Shown: positions 1 through 5,581 of the stretch, one piece after another
How positions within the stretch are numbered: the first letter of the stretch is position 1
How the letters are laid out: every line of letters starts with the position of its first letter
Assembly (NCBI GenBank): GCA_038248955.1
Contig: JBBRWW010000114.1
Coordinates: 1-9,060, forward strand
Length of the DNA stretch: 9,060 nucleotides
Reading direction: 5' to 3'
Source: Lysobacter_K sp038248955
Lineage (GTDB): Bacteria > Pseudomonadota > Gammaproteobacteria > Xanthomonadales > Xanthomonadaceae
Translations under genes and position numbers: made by a program
The notes under the pieces: model-generated
What the model saw: only the letters and a program-made list of their open reading frames with translations
Database searches by the model: none
What the model was told of the DNA's origin: nothing

Positions 1-1497
1 CTGGTCGGGCTGCAACTCGACGTCATCGAAGCACAGGCCCAGGTCGGCAGCAGCCAAGCGTCGCAGCTGCTCGAGGCCAACGGACAGTTGGTGCTGGCGA
101 TATTGCGCGCCCGGGCCGACGTGGAGGCCGGCGCGCGCGCACTGAGGGACGTGCTGCGGTCGGCCGAGATGGATGCGCTGACCGGGCTGCCCAACCGGAT
201 GCTTATGCTCGACCGCTTCGCCCACGCGATTGCCCATGCCAAGCGCGGTGGCAGCCGCGTGGCACTGCTGTTCCTCGACCTGGACAACTTCAAGCCGATC
301 AATGACCACTTCGGTCATGCCGTCGGCGATGGCGTGCTCAAGCTGGCGGCGCAGCGCCTGGTCGCCGCGGTGCGGGAAGTCGATACGGTGAGCCGGCACG
401 GGGGCGACGAGTTCCTGATCCTGCTCACGGACGTCGCCGATGCCTCCGCGGCAGAACTCGTCGCGGAGCACCTGCGCACGGCGATCGCTCCCCCCGGTTG
501 CGTGGGTGACCAGTGGTTCCAACTCACCGCCACCATCGGCATCAGCCTCTATCCCGACGATGGCGAGGATCCAGCGACGCTGATCGATCGGGCCGACGCC
601 GCGATGCACCGCGCCAAGCGCGATCGGCCGCCCTCACCGGGTGGCGACGATGCAGAGCCTGGCGGCGCGCACGTCCCACCACCCCTGTTGCCGTTGGTTG
701 AGCCGGCATTGGTCCATAGCGAGCGCCGTCACGCGCAGTTGCGCGAGGCGAACGAGCAACTGGTCTTTGCCGCGTTAGGCGCGCAGCAATTGCAGGCCGC
801 CGCCGAACAGGCGCAACGCCAGCAGACCCACTTCCTGGCGGTGCTTGCGCATGAACTGCGCAATCCGCTGACACCCATCCGCACCGCTGCGGCGCTGCTG
901 CCACGGATCCGCAGCGAAGAACTGCCACGGATGCAGGCGATCATCGAGCGGCAGGTCGCGCACATGGCGCGGTTGGTCGGCGACCTGCTCGACATGTCGC
1001 GCGTCAACACGGGAAAGTTGCGGCTCGAACGCCGGCCGATGGACCTCGCCGGCATCCTCCACGAGGCGGTGGACGCCTGCGGCCCGGCGATGGCGACGCG
1101 TCGGCAGCGCTTCGATGCCGACCTGCCCGCTGACATGCTGCCAGTGCATGGCGACGCCGTCCGCCTCGCGCAGGTGTTCAACAACCTGCTCGACAACGCC
1201 TCGAAATACACGCCAGTGGCGGGCAGGATTGGACTGAGAGTGCGGGTGGAAGGCGCCGTAATCGTGACCACCGTGTCCGACAGCGGCATCGGCATCACCG
1301 CCGAGGCCTTGCCGCATGTGTTCGATCCATTCGAGCAGGACACCCACGCCGTCGGTTTCAACGGCGCAGGCCTCGGGATCGGTCTGACGGTGGTGCGCGA
1401 ACTGGTGGAGGCCCATGGTGGCACCGTGGTCGCGACCAGCGCGGGCAGCGGGAAAGGAAGCGAGTTCGTGGTGACGCTGCCGCTGGCTGCCGAATAA
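1..1497 (+). CDS. GGDEF diguanylate cyclase-histidine kinase fusion, 5' end outside window
   Basis: The frame is open from base 1, so the gene begins upstream; the TTG at 88 is only the first internal start-like codon. Numbered from base 1, 498 residues are visible. Residues 1-55 are a helical, coiled-coil-like linker. A GGDEF domain follows (about 54-208) with DALTGLPNR at 58, LDLDNFKPIND, and GGDEF at 134-138 (codons 400-414). The RxxD inhibitory I-site (REVD) sits five residues before the GGDEF motif. After a Pro/Gly-rich linker comes a HisKA domain with the H-box AHELRNPLTPIR (His codon 850-852), then a HATPase domain with N-box NNLLDNASKY, G1 DSGIGI and G2 GAGLGIGL. Cyclase and kinase modules both look catalytically competent. 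No receiver domain or membrane segment is visible in this part; any sensory input lies upstream. It probably links c-di-GMP synthesis to a phosphorelay; signal and partner are unknown. Confidence 0.9.
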   Translation: MVGLQLDVIEAQAQVGSSQASQLLEANGQLVLAILRARADVEAGARALRDVLRSAEMDALTGLPNRMLMLDRFAHAIAHAKRGGSRVALLFLDLDNFKPINDHFGHAVGDGVLKLAAQRLVAAVREVDTVSRHGGDEFLILLTDVADASAAELVAEHLRTAIAPPGCVGDQWFQLTATIGISLYPDDGEDPATLIDRADAAMHRAKRDRPPSPGGDDAEPGGAHVPPPLLPLVEPALVHSERRHAQLREANEQLVFAALGAQQLQAAAEQAQRQQTHFLAVLAHELRNPLTPIRTAAALLPRIRSEELPRMQAIIERQVAHMARLVGDLLDMSRVNTGKLRLERRPMDLAGILHEAVDACGPAMATRRQRFDADLPADMLPVHGDAVRLAQVFNNLLDNASKYTPVAGRIGLRVRVEGAVIVTTVSDSGIGITAEALPHVFDPFEQDTHAVGFNGAGLGIGLTVVRELVEAHGGTVVATSAGSGKGSEFVVTLPLAAE

Positions 1498-1498
1498 C

Positions 1499-1545
1499 GC
1501 CCTCTCCCGCTGGCGGGAGAGGGCTGGGGTGAGGGCGCGGGAAAC
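1499..1545. repeat. REP-like palindromic element
   Basis: Two bases after the kinase stop codon there is a perfect 12-bp inverted repeat (1499-1510 against 1513-1524), based on CCCTCTCCC and GGGAGAGGG, followed by a TGGGGTGAGGGC tail. This arrangement is familiar from dispersed repeats between genes in Xanthomonadaceae and other proteobacteria; that it is multicopy here is inferred. The hairpin would form in transcripts from either strand and may protect mRNA 3' ends. It lacks a T-tract, so it is not a classical intrinsic terminator. Confidence 0.65.
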
Positions 1546-1642
1546 GCGCTTGCGTCGGTTGTCTCGGCGTTGCGCACCGTGATCGGCCCGTCGGGCACCG
1601 TCTCACACTTGGACACCCTTCGGGCCCGGCAATCGGGAGAAG

Positions 1643-1677
1643 GAAACGTCCGGCGATGACGGGCTGTTTCGTTTTTT
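1643..1677 (+). terminator. Possible intrinsic terminator of the GGDEF-kinase gene
   Basis: An imperfect hairpin, GAAAC (1643-1647) against GTTTC (1666-1670) with a possible inner CGTC/GACG pairing, is followed by a six-T run at 1672-1677. The T-run lies on the correct side only for plus-strand transcription, which fits the gene ending at 1497. The stem is weak and partly mismatched, so this is a candidate. On the other strand the same run reads as A and would not end the btuB transcript. Confidence 0.4.
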
Positions 1678-1678
1678 G

Positions 1679-1700
1679 CGCCAGTCTCAGTTCACTGGCG
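1679..1700. repeat. Inverted repeat spanning the btuB stop codon
   Basis: CGCCAGT at 1679-1685 pairs perfectly with ACTGGCG at 1694-1700 across an 8-nt loop. The structure covers the TGA stop and last codons of the minus-strand btuB gene. It could end or stabilise that transcript, but in the btuB direction it is followed by A residues, so it is not a standard intrinsic terminator. Confidence 0.4.
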
Positions 1701-3558
1701 TGTAGCGCACGCCGAGGAACCATTCGCGCCCGGGCTGGTTATAGAACGACACCGTCTCGTAGTGCTGGTCTAACACGTTCGCCAGCCGGCCCTGCAGCCG
1801 CCACGCTGGCGCCAGCGCATATTCCGCGCGCAGGTCGAGCGTGGCATGGCCGCCGACGCGGCGGGTGTTGCCGGCGTCGTCGAAGCGCGCCCCCTCGCCG
1901 GCGCCGGTCATGCCGATGCTGAGGTCGCCGAAAGTGCGGTCCAGATCGATGCGACCGCTGTGGCGGGCCCGGCGCGGCAGGTCATTGCCGGCGTTGAAAC
2001 CGGTCAGGTTCTCGCTGTCGGCGAGGCTGGCGCTGGCGGCGAGCGTCCAGTCCATCAGCCGGGTGTCGATCGACAGTTCGGCGCCCTGCAGGCGGGCGCG
2101 ATCGATGTTGTTGGCCGTGAACAGCGACGCATCGAAGCTGATGAGGTCGTCGACCCGGGTGCGGTAGCCGTCGAGGCGGACGTTGAAACGCGTGCCGCGG
2201 TAGGCCAGGCCAAGCTCCCAGGTGTCGGACGTCTCCGGGCGCAGCGCGGCGTTGCCGAAGTACGGGTAGTACAGCTCGTTGAACGTCGGCGCCTTGAAGG
2301 CGGTGCCGTAGCTCGCCGTCATCCGCCAGCCGCCGGAAAGTCCGATCCCCCATGCGGCGCTGCCGGTGGTGTGGCCACCGAACTGGTCGTTGTCGTCGCG
2401 GCGCACGCTGGCCTGCAGCGACTGCGCGCCGAACGTGCCCTGGTACTGGGCGAAGCCGGCGCGGTTACCGCGCGCGGCGGTGTAGGCGGAGTACGCGTCG
2501 GCATAGTCGGCAAGATCGCGCAGCCAGTCCAGGCCGACGGTCACGACCTGGCGCGGGTCCAGGGTGAAATCGCCCTGCAACGATGCCGTGTCGCGAGTGG
2601 TGGCGAAGTTGCCGCTGGGCACGCCGCGCAGGGAATCGTCCGATGCATCAAGGTTGCGACCGCCGACCAGTGCGACGGCCACCGCGTCGGATGGCCGCCA
2701 GCGCATCGTGGCGCCCACCACCTGCTGCACGGTCTCGGAACGGTCGACGAAGTCGCCGTCGTAGTCGTTCTGGCCTTCGGCGCGCAGCACGTGGCCGTCG
2801 AGGCTCAGCGTGTCGCCGAGGTCGGTGCCGGCGCGCAACGACAGCGAATCGCTGGCGTAGCCATCGCGGTCGGGATCGGGGGTGTCGGTGCCGCAGCCGG
2901 CGAAGTCCGGAAAACCCACCCCCCGGCAGGCGTCGATGCCCTCGCCGCGGCGCAGCGAATAGTCCGCGCCGAACCATCCGCGTGCGCCGCGGCCGCCGAA
3001 CCCGACCGCGGCTTCGTACAGGCCAAGGCTGCCGCCGCCGAACGATGCCCGCGGGGCATAGGGACCGGTATCGCGGCGGGTGAAGACCTGGATCACGCCG
3101 CCGATCGCGTCGGCACCATAGAGGCTGGAGCGCGGACCGCGAACGATTTCGACGCGCTCGATCAGTTCGATCGGCAGGTCCTGCAGCGATGCCAGCCCCG
3201 ACGTCGACGAGCCGATGCGCACGCCATCGACCAGCACCAGCACGTGGTCGGATTCGCTGCCGCGCAGGAACAGCGTGGTCAGCTTGCCGGCGCCGCCCTG
3301 GTTGGCCAGCGAGATCCCGGCGCGGCCGCGCAGCAGGTCGGGCAGCGAGCGTGCCTGGCTGCGCTCGATCGCGGCGCGGTCGATCACCTCGACCGCCGCC
3401 AGCGCGTCGTCGGTGGTGATCGCGGTGCGCGTGGCGGTGACGAGCACCTGGTCGAGTTCGGTGGCATTGGCGGCGGTGGCATCGGACGACTGCGCACGGA
3501 CGAGGCCGGGCAACGCGAGCGCGCAGGCGGCGGCAAGGGCGAGGGGACGGAACTGCAT
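1687..3558 (-). CDS. btuB: BtuB-like TonB-dependent vitamin B12 receptor
   Basis: Outer-membrane receptor importing cobalamin with energy from TonB/ExbBD. The open frame reaches back to 3762, but the start at 3558 is preferred: it gives a good signal peptide (MQFRPLALAAACALALP, cleavage near A22-Q23) and has GGAGAA ten bases upstream, and the extra upstream residues would be translated riboswitch leader. The 623-residue product, close to E. coli BtuB in length, has a TonB box-like DQVLVTA (36-42), a plug domain (about 45-160) with LFLRGSESDHVLVLVDGVRI and IERVEIVRGPRSSLYGADAIGGVI, then a 22-strand-type barrel. A loop near 209-234 has two Cys (211, 222) and an acidic DPDRDG, perhaps like the Ca2+-binding loop of BtuB (inference). 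The protein ends GVRYTPVN, so it lacks the usual terminal aromatic residue. The cobalamin riboswitch in its leader is the strongest evidence for B12 as substrate. Confidence 0.92.
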   Translation of the reverse strand: MQFRPLALAAACALALPGLVRAQSSDATAANATELDQVLVTATRTAITTDDALAAVEVIDRAAIERSQARSLPDLLRGRAGISLANQGGAGKLTTLFLRGSESDHVLVLVDGVRIGSSTSGLASLQDLPIELIERVEIVRGPRSSLYGADAIGGVIQVFTRRDTGPYAPRASFGGGSLGLYEAAVGFGGRGARGWFGADYSLRRGEGIDACRGVGFPDFAGCGTDTPDPDRDGYASDSLSLRAGTDLGDTLSLDGHVLRAEGQNDYDGDFVDRSETVQQVVGATMRWRPSDAVAVALVGGRNLDASDDSLRGVPSGNFATTRDTASLQGDFTLDPRQVVTVGLDWLRDLADYADAYSAYTAARGNRAGFAQYQGTFGAQSLQASVRRDDNDQFGGHTTGSAAWGIGLSGGWRMTASYGTAFKAPTFNELYYPYFGNAALRPETSDTWELGLAYRGTRFNVRLDGYRTRVDDLISFDASLFTANNIDRARLQGAELSIDTRLMDWTLAASASLADSENLTGFNAGNDLPRRARHSGRIDLDRTFGDLSIGMTGAGEGARFDDAGNTRRVGGHATLDLRAEYALAPAWRLQGRLANVLDQHYETVSFYNQPGREWFLGVRYTPVN

Positions 3559-3569
3559 GGGTTTGGGGT

Positions 3570-3632
3570 TCTCCAGCGCGCACGGCCATGCCGCGGCGGT
3601 CATTGCCGATACATCGGGAAGCCGCGTGGAGA
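3570..3632 (-). promoter_or_regulatory. Possible RBS-sequestering platform of the B12 riboswitch
   Basis: In the btuB leader, TCTCCA (plus positions 3632 to 3627) is exactly complementary to TGGAGA (3575 to 3570), which contains the Shine-Dalgarno sequence of btuB. Small hairpins lie between them, such as CCGAT/ATCGG. Pairing would hide the ribosome site, as expected for a translational B12 switch. No U-run terminator was seen in the leader. The assignment is by complementarity only. Confidence 0.35.
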
Positions 3633-3711
3633 GGGAACGCTGCGAAAACGGACGGACAGGCACCGGCGTTGTCGCCGCCATGCCCTCCGCATCGCAACCA
3701 GGTGTGGATCC

Positions 3712-3727
3712 ACTGGCACGCGCCAGT
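3712..3727 (-). promoter_or_regulatory. Hairpin just downstream of the B12 box
   Basis: ACTGGC and GCCAGT form a perfect 6-bp stem with a 4-nt loop (stem 3712-3717 with 3722-3727). In the transcript it begins about 14 nt after the B12-box core. No T-run follows, so it is not a terminator by itself; it may be part of the switch between aptamer and ribosome site. Confidence 0.4.
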
Positions 3728-3734
3728 AGACCCT

Positions 3735-3930
3735 GCTTCCAGGCCGGTCTCCGGACTCGCAAGTGGAGTGCCGTGGTTTCGATGGATCGAAACCGGCCTC
3801 CGGCCGCGGCGCCTTCCCATGCAGAGCACAGTGGCGTTAGCCGCGGTTGGACTCGCTTACCGTTGCGGGGGCAGTGCCGGAATGGCTACACCTGTGGGTG
3901 GGCATCACCGGCTTCCCGTTTCAATCCATT
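3735..3930 (-). ncRNA. Cobalamin (adenosylcobalamin) riboswitch
   Basis: The minus strand carries the conserved elements in order: GATTGAAACGGGAAGCCGGTG near 3905-3928, the core ACTGCCCCCGCAACGGT (3859-3874), GCCACTG (3829-3835), GGGAAGGC (3811-3818), and the B12 box GCGAGTCCGGAGACCGGCC (3742-3760). A variable arm between the last two is a perfect 9-bp hairpin, GGTTTCGAT/ATCGAAACC (3775-3794). The length (about 195 nt) and element order fit the Rfam cobalamin riboswitch family. It lies about 175 nt upstream of the btuB start in the same orientation, so ligand binding should lower receptor expression when B12 is plentiful. The outer limits are estimates. Confidence 0.95.
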
Positions 3931-3964
3931 GGCGGACGCCGCCGGATCACCTCGAAGCGCGGGC

Positions 3965-3970
3965 AGTCTA
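3965..3970 (-). promoter_or_regulatory. Weak -10-like box upstream of the riboswitch
   Basis: TAGACT on the minus strand (four of six consensus positions) lies about 35 nt upstream of the first riboswitch element, in the short gap after the TfoX-like gene where the btuB promoter is expected. No good -35 at normal spacing was found; CGGACA lies 14 nt upstream, which is too close. TAGACTG also forms the loop of a GCGGG/CCCGC hairpin. Low confidence. Confidence 0.25.
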
Positions 3971-4012
3971 CCCGCTGGCCGGGTTGTCCGCCTACCTCCG
4001 CAAGAGGATCGC

Positions 4013-4408
4013 TCAGTCCTGGGCGGGTGGGCGGCCCCAGCTGCGGAATGGCGGTGCGTTCTCGTCGGGACGGCTCGGCACCGTGTCCTCGGCCAGTACG
4101 GTGGTGCGCACGGGCCCGGCCGGCGGGCGGTGGCGTGGCGGTGGCAGCAGCGCGATGGCGGCCTCGGCGGCGAGCACCAACTCGCTGCGGCGCGCCTCCG
4201 GGATTTCCTGCCAGTGGCAATCGCGCAGTGCGCCCTCGATCGCATAGAGCAGGTTCAAGGTGGGCTTGAAGCCGGCCCGCTTGACCTTCATGAAGGCCTC
4301 GACGGCGCCGATCGCGTCGAGGTCTTCCCGGGAGCGCAGGCCCACCTGGCGCAACCACGCTGAAGACTTCGGGCCGATGTTTCGGAGCTTTTCCGGTTCG
4401 GTACTCAT
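4013..4408 (-). CDS. TfoX/Sxy family C-terminal-domain protein
   Basis: A 131-residue protein. Residues 1-75 match the TfoX C-terminal domain (helix-hairpin-helix-like): MSTEPEKLRNIGPKSSAWLR, then VGLRSREDLDAIGAVEAFMK and a LNLLYAIEGALRDCHW helix. The N-terminal TfoX domain of full-length Sxy/TfoX competence regulators is missing, and the last 50 or so residues are a Pro/Arg-rich, probably disordered tail. GGAG eight bases upstream of the ATG supports the start. It lies 46 bases downstream of the methionine sulfoxide reductase gene on the same strand, so cotranscription is likely. Stand-alone TfoX_C proteins are common and mostly uncharacterised; a role in competence is not shown here. Confidence 0.85.
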   Translation of the reverse strand: MSTEPEKLRNIGPKSSAWLRQVGLRSREDLDAIGAVEAFMKVKRAGFKPTLNLLYAIEGALRDCHWQEIPEARRSELVLAAEAAIALLPPPRHRPPAGPVRTTVLAEDTVPSRPDENAPPFRSWGRPPAQD

Positions 4409-4454
4409 GCGCGAAGCTCCGTCATGCGTGCCTGTTGTAGGCCCGCGGTGCGAT

Positions 4455-4940
4455 TCACGTCAACGATGCCACGAAGATCGCAGCGATGGCTTCAAGGCCG
4501 GCCTGGTCGTGCGCATCGAATCGCGCCCGTTCGGGGCTGTCGATGTCGAAAACGCCCACCAGGCTGCCGTCGCCGGCGACCAAGGGCACCACCACTTCCG
4601 AATTGGAGGCCGCGTCGCAGGCGATGTGGCCGGCAAACTCGTGGACGTCGTCGACGCGCTGGGTCTGCCGGGTGGACGCGGCGGTGCCGCAAACGCCCTT
4701 GCCGATGGCGATCCGCACGCAGGCCGGCAGGCCCTGGAACGGGCCGACCACCAGTTCGGTGCCGTCAAAGAAGTAGAAGCCGACCCAGTTCAGCGACGGC
4801 AACGCGTGGTACACCAGCGCGGACAGGTTGGCGGCGTTGGCGATGCGGTCGCGCTCGCCAGCCACCAGCGCGGCGGCCTGCGCGATCAGCTGCGCGTACT
4901 GGTCCGGCTTGCTGCCGGTAAGCGTGTCGGATGCAAACAT
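4455..4940 (-). CDS. msrC: Free methionine-(R)-sulfoxide reductase (GAF domain)
   Basis: A cytoplasmic enzyme reducing free methionine-R-sulfoxide to methionine, with thioredoxin or a similar donor. The 161 residues are nearly all one GAF domain, the usual size of the fRMsr (YebR/MsrC) family. Family signatures include LVYHALPSLNWVGFYFFDG (near 42-60), VGPFQGLPACVRIAIGKGVCG (66-85), HIACDAASNSEVVVPL (105-120) and VGVFDIDSPERARFD (128-142). Three cysteines, C74, C84 and C108, match E. coli C84, C94 and C118 with a constant offset of ten, so the redox site is intact. No clear Shine-Dalgarno precedes the ATG. It is the first gene of a probable two-gene unit with the TfoX-like gene. Confidence 0.93.
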   Translation of the reverse strand: MFASDTLTGSKPDQYAQLIAQAAALVAGERDRIANAANLSALVYHALPSLNWVGFYFFDGTELVVGPFQGLPACVRIAIGKGVCGTAASTRQTQRVDDVHEFAGHIACDAASNSEVVVPLVAGDGSLVGVFDIDSPERARFDAHDQAGLEAIAAIFVASLT

Positions 4941-4947
4941 GGGGGCG

Positions 4948-4953
4948 AGTGTA
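4948..4953 (-). promoter_or_regulatory. Candidate -10 box close to the msrC start
   Basis: TACACT on the minus strand lies only eight bases before the msrC ATG. If used, transcription would begin within a few bases of the start codon, giving an almost leaderless mRNA, which agrees with the missing Shine-Dalgarno. No matching -35 was seen, so this is tentative. Confidence 0.25.
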
Positions 4954-5059
4954 GCGCGGAGCGTCCCCGCGCTGGCGCGCGTCGATTCCGGACGGCCCCT
5001 GCCGCACGGCCGCCTGCGGCCGCAACGACTACGGCCTCGGCAGCGCGACGATGCGCGCC

Positions 5060-5493
5060 ATGAACCTGTCGATCATCTCCGTCACCCGCACCGACACCGG
5101 CATCGGCAAGTACATCGCCAGTGCCGCCTTGCTGCAGGCACCGCGCGCGCGGTCGGCATGGAGCCCGTCGCCAGCGGTTGCGAGGTCACCCCGCAGGGCT
5201 GGCGCAACGACGACGCGCCCCTGCTGCAGGCGGCCAGCGCGCTTCAACCCGTGCTCGTGCTGGGAATGAAGCTGGGTTGCATCAGCCATGCACGTCTCAG
5301 TGCGCGGCCGATCGCCGCCGATGGCGCGCGGCTGGTCGGCTGGATCGCCAATGGCATCGACCTGGCGATGGACCGTTGCGACGAAGTGTTTGCGTTGTTA
5401 CGGGGACGGCTGCCGTTCGCCGCGCCGCCCGATGCTGAGGGGCTGGCCACGGACCTGGTTATCCCCGGCCCGGTGGCCGCGCGCAACGCCTGA
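5060..5493 (+). pseudogene. bioD: Decayed dethiobiotin synthetase gene (bioD relic)
   Basis: Three pieces match BioD, the ATP-dependent enzyme closing the ureido ring of dethiobiotin in biotin synthesis. In frame 2 from 5060, SVTRTDTGIGKYIASAALLQA resembles the P-loop region, but the first Gly is Arg and the Thr after GK is Tyr. In frame 1 from about 5152, AVGMEPVASGCEVTPQGWRNDDAPLLQAAS resembles the substrate-binding region, with the catalytic Lys of KPVASG changed to Glu. VLVLGMKLGCISHARLSARP, then ADGARLVGWIANGIDLAMDR, match the C-terminal third. The frame changes in the GC-repeat tract 5142-5151. About 80-85 codons are missing near 5245, including the metal-binding VEGAGG loop. Frameshift, deletion and active-site losses together rule out function. 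The stop at 5493 may lie beyond the original homology. Confidence 0.85.
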
Positions 5494-5540
5494 CCGTCAG
5501 CCCGGCCGGGACTTCTGGCAGGGGCGCGCGCTCATCGCAA

Positions 5541-5561
5541 TGCTAAACTGTTCAGTATAAG
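5541..5561 (+). promoter_or_regulatory. Candidate promoter and operator of the efflux operon
   Basis: An AT-rich island in GC-rich DNA. It contains TGCTAAACT (5541-5549), an extended -10-like box, and TATAAG (5556-5561), a 5/6 match to the -10 consensus. Overlapping both is the imperfect palindrome TAAACTGTTCAGTATA (5544-5559; core ACTG-TT-CAGT), six of eight positions symmetric, resembling operators of TetR-type efflux repressors. No good -35 is present. Both boxes would start transcription around 5556-5568, which fits the adaptor start at 5582 better than the ATG at 5564. No regulator gene is visible nearby. Confidence 0.5.
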
Positions 5562-5581
5562 AAATGGCTACGAGGCTACCC

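Noticed and set aside
1672..1700. T-run and inverted repeat as a terminator for btuB
   Set aside because: In the btuB direction the hairpin is followed by A residues, not U, so it does not fit an intrinsic terminator.
1846..3729. A 627-codon plus-strand open frame opposite btuB
   Set aside because: It is the antisense shadow of a well-supported TonB receptor gene. Its translation is Ala/Val/Gly/Arg-rich with no recognisable domain, as expected in GC-rich DNA.
3559..3762. N-terminal extension of btuB to the ATG at 3762
   Set aside because: It would translate the riboswitch leader and bury the signal peptide 68 residues inside the protein. The start at 3558 has a Shine-Dalgarno and a proper signal peptide.
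4828..5493. A 221-codon plus-strand open frame taken as one gene
   Set aside because: Its first part overlaps msrC in antisense and is unlike any protein; only its 3' half, from about 5152, is BioD-like, as part of the relic.
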